From NCBI RefSeq assembly GCF_019890725.1, contig NZ_JAINZZ010000023.1, positions 1-64,000 on the forward strand: DNA of 64,000 nt, read 5' to 3'. Origin of the DNA: Actinacidiphila acidipaludis. GTDB taxonomy: Bacteria > Actinomycetota > Actinomycetes > Streptomycetales > Streptomycetaceae. Shown piece by piece: positions 15,119 to 24,046 of this stretch (position 1 is its first letter; every line of letters begins with the position of its first letter). Under the pieces are notes generated by a model that worked only from the letters and a program-made list of their open reading frames with translations, had not been told where the DNA came from and made no database searches. Made by a program: the position numbers and the translations under genes.

Positions 15119-18100
15119 CTAGTAACTTCCCTTCCTGATGCCGGGCCGGTGCAGAGCCCGGTCCCGGTCCCGAATGGCCATGGCCATCTCGTCGACAACA
15201 TCCTTCGCGAACCTCTTGCGGTCCCCGGTCGTGCGAAGGTCGAAGCCGCCGGTGACCTCAACATTGATGGTGAAGTGGTCTCCGCCCGAAGGCTGAGTGG
15301 TCGACAGCCGTTCCAGCGCCTGGTTGAGCAGGCCCGACTGCTGCGCGGTCAGCACCTGCTCCGGACGCCCGGACGTGTTCCACACCGGGATCGGATGCTT
15401 GGTCGCCGGCAGCGGCCCGCCGTTGTCGTACCCACCCGGCCGATTCAGCGCCGCGAGAGAGCCGTAGGCGTGCTCGGCGTAGTTCAGGCCCGCATAGGTG
15501 TTCGCCAGCGGGTCGACCGAGACCCCGTACATGAACGGGCCGGTGCTGCGGAACTTGCCGGCGTAGGTCTGGAACGTCGGGCGGATCACCTGCATGAGGC
15601 CGGTCGACGGGTAGCCGGCCTTCGCGTTGCTGTCCCACAGGTTCACCGCCCGCGGGTTGCCGCCGGACTCCTGGTTCATGCGCCGTTCCACAGTGCCGAG
15701 CCACGATGTGGGCTGCCCCAACAGGCCGAGCGCCTGGTTGATGACACCCGCCCACTGCGCCACGCCGGCGGAGGGGCTGTAGGCGATCTGCCCGGCATTG
15801 TTCTTCTTGTCGTCGTCCTTCAAGAAGTCGAGGAGGTGACCGAGGGCCGCAGTCGGCACAGCCTTGACCAGCTTCGCGAAGTCGCCGGCGCCGAGCGGGA
15901 TCCGGTCGATGAGGGGCTGCACGATGGCCTTGATGCCCGCCGCGGCGGCCTTGGCGAGACCGCCCCGGACGAGATCAGCTCCCCAGTCCACGGCCCCGGT
16001 GACCGCGCCCTTGACCTTGCCTCCGATCGTCCCTGCGATGTTCCCGATGGTGCCGCCGATGCCGAAGTAAGGGCCCGTGTTGCGGCTGACGCCCACCATC
16101 CGGTCGATCGCCGCGTGCCCGCCGAGCTTGGCCACCTGCGCCAGCGACAGCACCCGCTCGCCGGGGGTGAGCATGGCGGGCACCGTGTCCTTGGTGCCCT
16201 GGCCCGGCACGACGCCACCCGTGGCAAACCCGAGAGGCACGTTCGGCAGCGTGATCTTGCTGGAGATCTTCGAGGCGACGGTGTTCCACATCTTCTCGAT
16301 GCCCTTGCCGTACACCGTGCTGATCAGGAACCGGACTGGTGCGGCGAACTTCTCCTTCACCCCGTTCCAGATCGTCCCGAGCGAGTCCCGGAGCCCGGAG
16401 AAGATGGACTTCGCGGCCGTGGCGAACGATCCGATCCGGGACTGCACCGTGCCGATGATCGAGGAGAAGGTGCTCTTCACGCCGTTCCACAGGCCTGACC
16501 ATGTTCCGGAGATCGAGGAACGCAGGCTCGACACCGACGACCGCACCCAGTTCCAGGCACCGGACACAGCGCTCGACAGCCCGGACCAGAAGGAGTTCCA
16601 GGCGCTACGGAGCCCGGTCCACATGTTTCGCCACAGGTTGCTGATGTCCCGGCCGAGTCCGCTGAAGATGTTCTTGGCTTGAGTCCACATCGAGGAGAAG
16701 GCAGCCGCGATGGCTGTCACGCCGGCACTCGTGGCGTTCACGAGCGCTGTCAGAGCGTCGACCAGGCCGTTGATGACCGGGATCAGGACTGTCAGGGCGC
16801 CGCTCAGTACGCCGGCGAAGACCGCGGCGAGCCCGGTCACCAGGGGCACCAGCGGCGTGAGCACCTGCACCGCGAGGTTGACCAGGGCCAGCGTCAACTG
16901 CGTGAGGGGCGGCAGGAGCTGGAGGATCTGCGGCACGAGCGGAAGCATCGCCATGGACAGCGCGGTAAAGAGCTGCAGCAGCGGGCCGACCAGCGGCACC
17001 AACGACGCCAGGATCTGAGTCAGCGGCCCGGACAGGGCCGTGAAGAGCTGCATCAGCGCCCCGACGACCTGCGTAAAGACCGGCATCAGAGCCGTAATGA
17101 TCGCGGAGAGGATGTCACCGATCGGCTTGAGCAGCGGCGTAATTGCGCGCACCAGGCCGACCAGCAGCGTGCCCGCGACGCTCAGCACCGGGCCGAGCTG
17201 CTTTGCGATCGGCAGCAGCGCCGCACCGAGGGCTTTGGCGAGTTGCGAGAGCACCGGGCCGAGCGAGTTGGCGAGCTGCGTCACGAACGGCGCCAGGGCT
17301 GCGAGCAGCGGCAGCGCGGCCTGGATGACCGACCCGAGTGTGCCCGCCACGAGCTTCGCGACCGCGTTCACGGCGGTGAAGATGCTCGCCAGGGCCTTCT
17401 GCACTTCGGGCATCGCGGTGACCTTGCGCAGCTCCGCGAAGACCGCGCCGAGCGTGCCCAGCGCGTCACCTCCGCCGGCCGCCGCGGCCTTGAAGACGTT
17501 CCCGATGGTCCCGGCGATGTTGCCGATCAGCTTCCCGAACTGCTTCGCGATGTCGAGAGCGTTGTTGATGGCGCTGGTCAGGCCACCCGACTTGAACGCC
17601 GTGGCGAGCTTCTGACTGATGGTGTCGGCGATACCGGCCGTCGCGGTGGTGATTCGCTTGAACGCCGGTTGAGCGGCCACGCCGAGCTGGCTGAGGGCGG
17701 TGATGAACTGCCCCGGGATCTTCGCCAGTGGCTTCAAGGCATCATTGAGCCCGGCGAACAGGGTCTTGAGCGTGCCGGTCTTCGCGAGGTTCGTGACCGC
17801 ACCGGCAGCGTTCTTCGCCATGGTGTTGAGGACCCCGGCGGTGCCCACCAAGCCGGTGCGGAGGTCCGGGAGTGCTGCGTGCGCCATGCTGGCCAGCGTT
17901 GTCGACAGCCCGGCGAACAGGGCGTTCTGCACGTCGAGCTTCAACGCGGTCCATGCTGCCCGCAGACCGATGACGGTGTTCACGAACGCCTGCGCGTTCG
18001 GCGACAGCTTCGCCATGGCGTCGCTGAGGCCGCCGGTCTTCAAAGCCGCGGACTGCTGGGCCTCCGCAACCGCGTTTGCCGCGTCGGCGATGTTCTGCTG

Positions 18101-19666
18101 GGCGTCGGCGATCTGCCGGGCTCCGTCAGTTGCGGCCTTCACCTGCGCGGCCTGCGCGTCTGCGAGGTCCCGCTGCGCCTTCGCGATCTGCTGCAGCCCG
18201 TCCTGCTGCGTCTTCGCGGAAGCCGCCTGCGCGTCGGCGAGGTTCTGCTCGGAGTCCGACACCGTCTGGTTCGCGTCGGCGATCTTCTGCTTCGCGTCAA
18301 CGACCTGCTGCGAACCCTCGACGCCGGCCTTGTTCGCCGCATCGGCCTGGTCCTGGAGGCGCTGCGTCTGGGTTTGCTGCTCCTTCAGCGCCTGCGCGGC
18401 CTGGTCCCGCGCCAGCTCGTCCTTCTGGTACTGCTCGCTGCTCTGGTCGAGGCCAGCGGCCTTGTCAGCGGCGAGTTTCTTCTCCGCGTCGGCGAGGTTG
18501 AGGACGTCCTGCTTCTGGGAGAGCTGCGAGTCGACGAGGGAGTTGTTGAGGTCTTCGAGGGACATGGCCGCGTCTTTGCGGGCCTGCGTCAGGTCAAGTT
18601 GCGCCTGCCGTGCCTGCTTCTGCGCGTTCGTCAGGTCCCGCTCGGCCGCGGCCAGCGATTCGGCGGCCTGGTGGTTGGCGTCCGCGACGTCCCGGTAGGT
18701 GTTCTTCAGGTTCTGCTCGGCGTCCCCGACCGCGCGGGCGGCCTGCGCTCGGGCTGCGGCAGCGTTGACCTCGGCGTCCTTCTCCGCTTGCACAGCCTTC
18801 GCCAGCGAGCGCTGCGCCGACTCCACGGCCTTCGCCCCGGACAGCGCCGCCGACGCACCCTTGACGGCCGGCTGGAACGCGGCTTTGAACGCGTCGGAGA
18901 TTCCCGACGTGCCGATCTTGATTGCGGCGAACGCGGACCCCAACGCCAGGACCGCGGGGGCGGCGACCGCTGCGGCCGGGCCCATCTGGATCAGGGACTC
19001 GCCGAGGGAAGCGAGGGTAGGCGCGGCACCAACCGCCGCGGCGACGAGCTTGGAGATCCCCGACGACAGCACACTCAGGCCACCGGACGCGCCCGCGCCG
19101 CCGCCGATGCCCACGTCGATGTTCGCGTGCCGGTCACGGGCAAGCCGGTCCAACTGCAGACGCGCGTCCGCGGTGCGGGCGTTCGCATTGACGTTGACCG
19201 TGCGGGTCCGGGTCAAGTTCGCCAGGTCCGCCGCGGCGACACGGGTGTCGACGTCCACGCCGATACGGGCCGTGCGCCGCTGGATCAGGTTACGGATCTC
19301 CGCCGCTCCGACGCGGGTGTCGACGTCGGCGCGGATCCGCACTACGCGCTCGGCGGTGAGCTTGTCCAACTGGCCCTGGACACGGCGCAGCGCGGCATCA
19401 GGAATGCTGGGGTTGATCCGGACGGTGATGTCGTTGAGCTTCAGCCGGGCCAGCGCGGCGTCGTCGAGGTTGAGCCGGACTCCGAGGGTCCGTTCCCTGG
19501 TCAGCCGATCCAGCCGCGCAGAGAAGTCCCTGTCATCGAGCGACAGCCCAACCTTGACGACGTTCCGTTCCGACTTCAGCCGGTCAATCGTGCGGTCGTA
19601 GCCCTCGCGGTCTGCGGTGACCTCGACATAACCCTCGGCAATGCGAAACGAGCCGCCTGCCATCAC
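15119..19666 (-). CDS. Orphan phage tape-measure protein with lytic transglycosylase domain
   Basis: A 1515-aa protein. Residues ~5-185 hold about seven beta-helix repeats of ~24 residues (V-x-V-x-h-D followed by a helix ending L-t-R-x-R-t). Residues ~280-540 form a long Ala/Gln/Asp-rich coiled coil. Residues ~780-980 are hydrophobic helices. Residues ~990-1105 are Trp/Ser-rich (SAWNSFWSGL), followed by the classic tape-measure motif G-G-V-V-P-G-Q-G-x-x-D-x-V-P-A-M-L-T-P-G-E near 1149. A soluble lytic transglycosylase domain has its catalytic Glu in MNQESGGN near residue 1331, with GLMQV after it. In siphophages such proteins set tail length and cut the cell wall during DNA entry. No other tail, head or packaging gene is nearby. 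The gene overlaps the stop of an XRE regulator (ATGA) and precedes a hypothetical gene. Confidence 0.9.
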   Translation of the reverse strand: MMAGGSFRIAEGYVEVTADREGYDRTIDRLKSERNVVKVGLSLDDRDFSARLDRLTRERTLGVRLNLDDAALARLKLNDITVRINPSIPDAALRRVQGQLDKLTAERVVRIRADVDTRVGAAEIRNLIQRRTARIGVDVDTRVAAADLANLTRTRTVNVNANARTADARLQLDRLARDRHANIDVGIGGGAGASGGLSVLSSGISKLVAAAVGAAPTLASLGESLIQMGPAAAVAAPAVLALGSAFAAIKIGTSGISDAFKAAFQPAVKGASAALSGAKAVESAQRSLAKAVQAEKDAEVNAAAARAQAARAVGDAEQNLKNTYRDVADANHQAAESLAAAERDLTNAQKQARQAQLDLTQARKDAAMSLEDLNNSLVDSQLSQKQDVLNLADAEKKLAADKAAGLDQSSEQYQKDELARDQAAQALKEQQTQTQRLQDQADAANKAGVEGSQQVVDAKQKIADANQTVSDSEQNLADAQAASAKTQQDGLQQIAKAQRDLADAQAAQVKAATDGARQIADAQQNIADAANAVAEAQQSAALKTGGLSDAMAKLSPNAQAFVNTVIGLRAAWTALKLDVQNALFAGLSTTLASMAHAALPDLRTGLVGTAGVLNTMAKNAAGAVTNLAKTGTLKTLFAGLNDALKPLAKIPGQFITALSQLGVAAQPAFKRITTATAGIADTISQKLATAFKSGGLTSAINNALDIAKQFGKLIGNIAGTIGNVFKAAAAGGGDALGTLGAVFAELRKVTAMPEVQKALASIFTAVNAVAKLVAGTLGSVIQAALPLLAALAPFVTQLANSLGPVLSQLAKALGAALLPIAKQLGPVLSVAGTLLVGLVRAITPLLKPIGDILSAIITALMPVFTQVVGALMQLFTALSGPLTQILASLVPLVGPLLQLFTALSMAMLPLVPQILQLLPPLTQLTLALVNLAVQVLTPLVPLVTGLAAVFAGVLSGALTVLIPVINGLVDALTALVNATSAGVTAIAAAFSSMWTQAKNIFSGLGRDISNLWRNMWTGLRSAWNSFWSGLSSAVSGAWNWVRSSVSSLRSSISGTWSGLWNGVKSTFSSIIGTVQSRIGSFATAAKSIFSGLRDSLGTIWNGVKEKFAAPVRFLISTVYGKGIEKMWNTVASKISSKITLPNVPLGFATGGVVPGQGTKDTVPAMLTPGERVLSLAQVAKLGGHAAIDRMVGVSRNTGPYFGIGGTIGNIAGTIGGKVKGAVTGAVDWGADLVRGGLAKAAAAGIKAIVQPLIDRIPLGAGDFAKLVKAVPTAALGHLLDFLKDDDKKNNAGQIAYSPSAGVAQWAGVINQALGLLGQPTSWLGTVERRMNQESGGNPRAVNLWDSNAKAGYPSTGLMQVIRPTFQTYAGKFRSTGPFMYGVSVDPLANTYAGLNYAEHAYGSLAALNRPGGYDNGGPLPATKHPIPVWNTSGRPEQVLTAQQSGLLNQALERLSTTQPSGGDHFTINVEVTGGFDLRTTGDRKRFAKDVVDEMAMAIRDRDRALHRPGIRKGSY

Positions 19667-19878
19667 GCCACCACCAGCGGGTCATCGAGCAGCTCGTCGA
19701 GGGTGACGCCGACCGCAGCCGCAAGGCCGGCGGCCACGTCCACCGGGGGCCGTGCCCGACCCTCCTCATACGACCAGACGACCGAGGCGGAGCGGGCCAC
19801 AGTCTCCGCCAGGGCGTCGGCCGAGAGACCGGCTGCACGGCGCGCAGCGCGCAGACGGGAACCAGAGAAGGCGGGCAT
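19663..19878 (-). CDS. XRE-family regulator in the tape-measure operon
   Basis: A 71-aa single-domain helix-turn-helix protein: LRAARRAAGLSADALAETV, SASVVWSYEEGRARPPVDV, then LAAAVGVTLDELLDD, the usual five-helix XRE layout. The ATG has GGGGGTACGCCC upstream. The stop overlaps the tape-measure start (ATGA at 19663-19666), so regulator and tape-measure protein are translationally coupled. It faces a second XRE gene divergently across 19879-20090, where a 7-bp inverted repeat could be its operator. Confidence 0.85.
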   Translation of the reverse strand: MPAFSGSRLRAARRAAGLSADALAETVARSASVVWSYEEGRARPPVDVAAGLAAAVGVTLDELLDDPLVVA

Positions 19879-20019
19879 TGGGCGTACCCCCAGTGAGTGA
19901 ACGGATCGGTCGGGGACCGCCGTCGGGGCCGCCCATCACGGGCCGTCTCCGTTGCCCTGTGCCTGCGCTTCCCATCCCGGTAGACGCGTGCGGGCGTTGG
20001 CGTGCGGGTGTGTCCTCAC

Positions 20020-20036
20020 CTCGCATGATATGCGAG
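20020..20036. promoter_or_regulatory. Inverted repeat between divergent XRE genes
   Basis: CTCGCAT-GAT-ATGCGAG, two perfect 7-bp arms around a 3-bp spacer, lies between two divergent XRE genes. This is a good size and place for an XRE dimer operator controlling the tape-measure operon and the facing regulator. Confidence 0.65.
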
Positions 20037-20090
20037 CGAGGCACTGATTCCTAGGTCCAGAGGCTTGTGCACCTTCGATTCAAAGGCAGA

Positions 20091-20399
20091 ATGCAGGCCA
20101 TGGGCATCCACTCCACTGCAGCGCCATTCGGGAGCACCATCCGCTCAGCCCGGGGAGCCGCCGGCCTCGACCGAGCCACAGCCGCACAGCGCGCCGGCAT
20201 CAGCACCGAACACCTCGGCGCCCTCGAACGCGGCGAGCGAGCCCCGGGGCGCCTGGTCATCGACCGCCTGGCCGCAGTCCTTCCCCTCACCGCCGACACT
20301 CTGGCCGCCTTGTACGCCGACGCACAGCGGCGCCAGGACGCACACCCGTGGCGAGGCATGGGCCGCATGGTGGCGAACTACCGCGCGCGAGCCTGCTGA
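20091..20399 (+). CDS. XRE-family regulator, divergent from the tape-measure operon
   Basis: A 102-aa protein with an N-terminal XRE helix-turn-helix (FGSTIRSARGAAGLDRATAA, GISTEHLGALERGERAPGR, VLPLTADTLAALYADA). I chose the ATG at 20091 with AAAGG upstream. A GTG at 20067 or an ATG at 20100 in the same frame is possible. It probably represses itself or the opposing operon. A perfect bidirectional terminator follows. Confidence 0.8.
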   Translation: MQAMGIHSTAAPFGSTIRSARGAAGLDRATAAQRAGISTEHLGALERGERAPGRLVIDRLAAVLPLTADTLAALYADAQRRQDAHPWRGMGRMVANYRARAC

Positions 20400-20410
20400 C
20401 CCGGGTATGA

Positions 20411-20443
20411 CAGAGCCCCGTCACGCCAGGCGACGGGGCTCTG
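20411..20443. terminator. Bidirectional terminator hairpin
   Basis: A 12-bp perfect stem, CAGAGCCCCGTC (20411-20422) with GACGGGGCTCTG (20432-20443), has a 9-nt loop. It lies between the XRE gene (ends 20399) and the convergent gene that ends at 20451. Confidence 0.85.
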
Positions 20444-20450
20444 CAAGACG

Positions 20451-21128
20451 TCAGATGCGATCCCAGTCCTCTGGGATCAGCGACGGCATCCACGTGGACC
20501 CGTCGTTCTCGTTACGCCGCAGGATGGGCGGGGCCGTCTCCTCCGGCAGCTCATCGCCATCAACGAACGCCTGCAGAGTGATGAGCACGTATTTCACATA
20601 GTTCGACACGTCCTGGATCGCCCGGTTGACCACGATCTCGCTGCCCAGATCCATTGTGAGTTCACTCGCCAGGCGGGCCAGATGGCGGTAACGACTCACG
20701 ACCACGGGATTGTTCACAAGCAGCAGTTCCTCACGTTGCCCGCCCTTGAGCCACTCAAGCGCCTCACGCGAAGCGATACGGCGTTCGTCCTCACTCCCGC
20801 CCGGCCTGGGCCTCTTGAGCAACTGGAGATTGGGGAGCACGCGGTCAACCGCCCCTATTCGCCCTAGAAGTTCTACGGCCGCGTTCCGAGCGATCGAGTC
20901 TCGTTGCTCGCGACGGTTCAGTTCACGTTCGTCGGCAGCGGCTGCCAGCGCGGCGCGCTGTTGGGCTGCCGCCAACTCGGCTTGGGCCTCGCGGTCCTGC
21001 TGGGCGAGGGCCTTCGCTTCCTGGTTGGTCTGCTTGGCGGCAATGAGCGCCAACCATCCGCCAGCGAGGCCGCCGACTGCGGCAGCGATCGCCGTCGCGA
21101 TGGCGGTGATCCAGTCCTGATGAGTCAT
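20451..21128 (-). CDS. Membrane-anchored coiled-coil protein
   Basis: A 225-aa protein. Residues ~8-28 form one membrane segment (ITAIATAIAAAVGGLAGGWLALI). Residues ~30-75 are a charged Ala/Gln/Glu coiled coil (AKALAQQDREAQAELAAAQQ). The C-terminal two thirds are helical and soluble (VELLGRIGAVDRVLPNL, LTMDLGSEIVVNRAIQDVSNY). No enzymatic motif was seen. Proteins of this layout are frequent in accessory DNA and have no defined role. The ATG at 21128 lacks a clear ribosome site. It lies between the second recombinase and the XRE pair. Confidence 0.6.
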   Translation of the reverse strand: MTHQDWITAIATAIAAAVGGLAGGWLALIAAKQTNQEAKALAQQDREAQAELAAAQQRAALAAAADERELNRREQRDSIARNAAVELLGRIGAVDRVLPNLQLLKRPRPGGSEDERRIASREALEWLKGGQREELLLVNNPVVVSRYRHLARLASELTMDLGSEIVVNRAIQDVSNYVKYVLITLQAFVDGDELPEETAPPILRRNENDGSTWMPSLIPEDWDRI

Positions 21129-21195
21129 GGTGAAGATGGTGCCGCCTTGACTCGGACAGCACCGCACACTCCCCACAATGGCCCCAACCGCCGCG

Positions 21196-22254
21196 CTACA
21201 GGCCGGCGACTGGGTTCTCCTCCCAGCGATCCTCATCTTCGAAGTAGCCGAGCAGGGCCTTCGAGCCGTCAGCCCATCCCCCGTGCCGCCCGATGCGCAC
21301 CAGGTCGTGCCCGGCCTTCCGAGCGGCCGTCGCGAACCCACGGCGCAGCGAGTGCCCAGACCACTCACCTTCGAGATCCGCAGCCTCGGCGGACTTCTCG
21401 ACAACCTGTGCAGCGGCCTGTGGAGTGAGCCGCCCCGCCGGGTCGCCGATCGACACACCCTGCCGGTACATCGGCGGGGCCAGGCGGCCGTGTCGGTCGA
21501 TGCGGACGAACAACGGGCCATCCGTCCGGCCTGCTTCCGCGAGGGCGTCTCGTAGGGCACGCACAGCCCGAACGGGGCACGTGGCAGGGTTCGAACCGTA
21601 GGGCACGGCCGTGTCGGTGAAGCTCTTGATCTTCCGCCGGTACACCTGCGCGTCGATGCCCTGCTCGGTCTCGACGACGTCGGCCAGGTCGAGCGCGACG
21701 AGCTCGGAGACGCGGGCCGCGGTGGCGTAGCCGAGCAGCAGCAGTGCTGCGTCCCGCTTGCCGATGAGGGTCGTTCGGTCGAGGGTGCCGACCATGACGC
21801 GCAGCGCCTCGGGCACGGCTGGCTGCGCCTTGCGGGTGCGGGCCGCGGGGTCCTTGGCGCGGGCGAGCCGGTCGCGGTAGCCGCGCAGGACGATGCGGGC
21901 GCCCTTGGTCGACGGCGGCGTCAGGTTCGCTGCGGTGTGCGCGGTGCGGATCGCGGCGATGGTCCGCTCGATCGAGCTGGGCGAGTACGGCCGGCCGGTC
22001 TTGGGCCGCGGTGTGGTCGTCAGGTGCGTGACGTACTCGACGACTGTTTCGGGTGTCGCGGGCAGCGGGGCGAGGTCGACGGTTGTGCACCAGTCGGTGA
22101 AGGCTCGCCAGTCGGCGGAGTAGGCGCGGCGGGTGGAGTCGGCGGTCCCGGCTTCGAGTGCGGCCCGGGCGGCACCGGAGAGGGCAGGGGTGCGATTGTC
22201 GAGAGCGCCTGACGAACCGTTGGCGCGTACAGCGATCTCGGAACTCTGGCTCAT
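21196..22254 (-). CDS. Second tyrosine recombinase
   Basis: A 352-aa protein with a SAM-like core-binding domain (about 35-135, STRRAYSADWRAFTDWC) and a complete catalytic domain. The catalytic Arg is at about 181 (ATAARVSELVALD), H-x-x-R at 301-304 (GHSLRRG), His at about 324 (GRHGGW), and the Tyr nucleophile at about 337 (LLGYFED). It is not near either end of the element and clearly differs from the boundary integrase. Possible roles are a cargo-borne recombinase, the integrase of a nested or fused element, or a resolvase-like function. No direct repeat flanking the cargo segment was found by eye. Confidence 0.88.
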   Translation of the reverse strand: MSQSSEIAVRANGSSGALDNRTPALSGAARAALEAGTADSTRRAYSADWRAFTDWCTTVDLAPLPATPETVVEYVTHLTTTPRPKTGRPYSPSSIERTIAAIRTAHTAANLTPPSTKGARIVLRGYRDRLARAKDPAARTRKAQPAVPEALRVMVGTLDRTTLIGKRDAALLLLGYATAARVSELVALDLADVVETEQGIDAQVYRRKIKSFTDTAVPYGSNPATCPVRAVRALRDALAEAGRTDGPLFVRIDRHGRLAPPMYRQGVSIGDPAGRLTPQAAAQVVEKSAEAADLEGEWSGHSLRRGFATAARKAGHDLVRIGRHGGWADGSKALLGYFEDEDRWEENPVAGL

Positions 22255-22361
22255 GAGAAGAAACGTTATCAGGAGTCAGATCGGCCAGGGAGCTAAGAGG
22301 ACCGCGGACTGTCGGCTGGGCCCCATACAGTGCTTCTAGGACGACAAGGAAGGACCGTGAC

Positions 22362-22823
22362 ATGTCGACCAGAGAACGCAACTGCCAGACGTGCGGCATC
22401 CGTTGCCGTAAGGGCTGGCTCCGCGTGCACACGAAAGGCCAAGTCCACGCCAGGACGGCCAACCTCGACCCCGACGGCGAAGAGTCCGTCTACTGCTCCG
22501 AAGCCTGTCTCCGAGTCCGCCTGCTGGGCCCGGGGGAAGAAGCGGGGCTGATACGCGAGCTGGAGAGGAAGCTCCGCAACACGCGCCGCTCCGCGCGGGA
22601 CGTCGACTTCGACTACTACGGGACCCCGCAGCAGGACCTCGACATCGTGCGATCGGTGCTTCGCGCCGTAGCCGATCAGGCGCAAGTGCTGCAGGAGACC
22701 GACCCCAGCAAGGCTGTGCCTGGCTCGGAAGAGGCCGAAAGGTTCCAGCATGCTGCGGCCAACATCATGCGGCTACTTGACGGGCATCTCAACCCGAGGA
22801 GACCTGCGGCACCGAGGGCATGA
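22362..22823 (+). CDS. Hypothetical protein with Cys cluster
   Basis: A 153-aa protein with a good ribosome site (AAGGAAGGA) before the ATG. The N-terminal 50 residues carry C-Q-T-C-G-I-R-C and later Y-C-S-E-A-C, a likely zinc-binding arrangement. The rest is helical (LIRELERKLRNTRRS, QDLDIVRSVLRAVADQAQVL). No family was recognised. It diverges from the second recombinase across a short promoter region and ends in a hairpin. Confidence 0.6.
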   Translation: MSTRERNCQTCGIRCRKGWLRVHTKGQVHARTANLDPDGEESVYCSEACLRVRLLGPGEEAGLIRELERKLRNTRRSARDVDFDYYGTPQQDLDIVRSVLRAVADQAQVLQETDPSKAVPGSEEAERFQHAAANIMRLLDGHLNPRRPAAPRA

Positions 22824-22827
22824 CGAA

Positions 22828-22853
22828 GCCCCGCCGTCTGCGGCCGGCGGGGC
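22828..22853. terminator. Bidirectional terminator hairpin
   Basis: A 9-bp perfect stem, GCCCCGCCG (22828-22836) with CGGCGGGGC (22845-22853), is followed by ATTT. It lies between the Cys-cluster gene and the convergent end of the replication operon. Confidence 0.75.
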
Positions 22854-22873
22854 ATTTCATCGAGTGGTGAATT

Positions 22874-23125
22874 TCAGGCGGCGCCTGATTCATCCTCAGG
22901 CGAATCGATCAACCGCCCCCGGGTCGCGTACCACTCTGCGGTACCCATCCCCTCAGGCTTCCTGGACGTCGGCAGCGGCTCGATACGCTCCGCCAGTCGG
23001 ACACCCGTGGGCCTGTTGTCGACCTCGATCGGCGCCCACGGATCCTCGGCACCCCGCAGCCGCGCCGCGTGCACCTCGCCCGTCGTCGGCGGCCTGGTCG
23101 TCTTCTCCCCACCCACGCCGGTCAC
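22874..23125 (-). CDS. Hypothetical protein, last gene of replication operon
   Basis: An 83-aa protein starting at a GTG that overlaps the preceding TGA (GTGA at 23122-23125). A longer upstream frame is only a shadow of the neighbour. The sequence is polar and Arg/Glu/Pro-rich (PWAPIEVDNRPTGVRLAERI, MGTAEWYATRGRLIDSPEDE). No family was recognised. Confidence 0.6.
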   Translation of the reverse strand: MTGVGGEKTTRPPTTGEVHAARLRGAEDPWAPIEVDNRPTGVRLAERIEPLPTSRKPEGMGTAEWYATRGRLIDSPEDESGAA

Positions 23126-23616
23126 CGCCCGTCGATCGCCGGGAGCTGCGGCAGTCGGCTCAGTTCCTCGCCCAACCCGTGAAGCAGGGCGATCCCCGGG
23201 TTCGCGGCCGTGTCCAGGCCCACCCCATGGCCGTGCTTGGCCTGCGACCACATCTGCCGGGCCGTCGCCATCTGCTGCAGCGCCTCCTGGGCCTCGGCCA
23301 GGGCGCGGGCGTACCTGCGGGCGCCGTGGTCGTAGGCCGCCTGGTACTGGTCGCACGCCGCGGACGCGCCGGCCGCTGCCGCTTCGTACACGTCACCGAG
23401 GGCGTCCTTCAGTGCCTGGTTCGCCTCGGCGCGGGCCGCGTAGTTGTGGGTCGTCTTGGCCGCGTCCTTGGCGTTCTTGTCGCGCACGGTCGTGGCCTTG
23501 GTCAGAGCCTTGGCGACGGGCTCCGGGATCACGGTGCGGTCGGCGGGCAGCATGAACGAGTGCTGCCGGTCGCCGGCGATGCTGAACGCGAGGGGCTGGC
23601 CCTTGATGTCGATCAT
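23122..23616 (-). CDS. Helical hypothetical protein
   Basis: A 164-aa protein (MIDIKGQPLAFSIAGDRQHS...). After a short beta start, residues ~30-130 form a long Ala-rich helix with many Gln, Lys and Tyr (AKTTHNYAARAEANQALKDA, ALAEAQEALQQMATARQMW). The call is structural only. It belongs to the leftward operon from the excisionase promoter and is coupled to the gene at 22874. Confidence 0.6.
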   Translation of the reverse strand: MIDIKGQPLAFSIAGDRQHSFMLPADRTVIPEPVAKALTKATTVRDKNAKDAAKTTHNYAARAEANQALKDALGDVYEAAAAGASAACDQYQAAYDHGARRYARALAEAQEALQQMATARQMWSQAKHGHGVGLDTAANPGIALLHGLGEELSRLPQLPAIDGR

Positions 23617-23695
23617 TGGTCTCTCCTACTCGAATGGGTGTGCTGGTCATCTCTCGCCAGCTCTCTTGGTGGCGGCCGGGCCGTGGCGCCCGCGG

Positions 23696-24046
23696 TCACG
23701 ACAGGCCCTCGGGCAGATGCAGGGCCGCAGCATCGACGACGCGGCGAGCTTCCGCTTCGGCCTGCAGGGCCGCCACGGCCCGCTCGTTCTTCGCTTCCTG
23801 CTCGGCGATCAGCTCCGCGGCCCGCTCGTCGTACCGACGGCGCTCCGCCGGCGTCATCGCGCGGTGCTCGTCCAGCGGCGGTACCTCACGCCCGAGCCTC
23901 CGCCGGGCCTCGATGGCCATCACGTAGATCTCCGGCAGCGGGCGAGTACCGATCTCGCACAGGTCGCCGTGGTGCACGCACAGCGCGTCCGCGCCCGGCC
24001 TGGCGGGCAAGCGTTCCAAGCGGGCGCGCAGACTGCGGGTACTCAC
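23696..24046 (-). CDS. Hypothetical protein
   Basis: A 116-aa protein overlapping the preceding stop (ATGA at 24043-24046). It contains C-V-H-H-G-D-L-C near residue 24, a possible metal ligand set, followed by a long charged helix (MTPAERRRYDERAAELIAEQ). Similar proteins accompany small-terminase-like genes in actinophages and integrative elements, but I cannot assign a family. Confidence 0.6.
   Translation of the reverse strand: MSTRSLRARLERLPARPGADALCVHHGDLCEIGTRPLPEIYVMAIEARRRLGREVPPLDEHRAMTPAERRRYDERAAELIAEQEAKNERAVAALQAEAEARRVVDAAALHLPEGLS

Noticed and set aside
16679..19900. 1073-codon open frame on the plus strand across the tape-measure gene
   Set aside because: It is antisense to the well-supported tape-measure gene, rich in Arg/His/Gly typical of shadow frames, and has no ribosome site.
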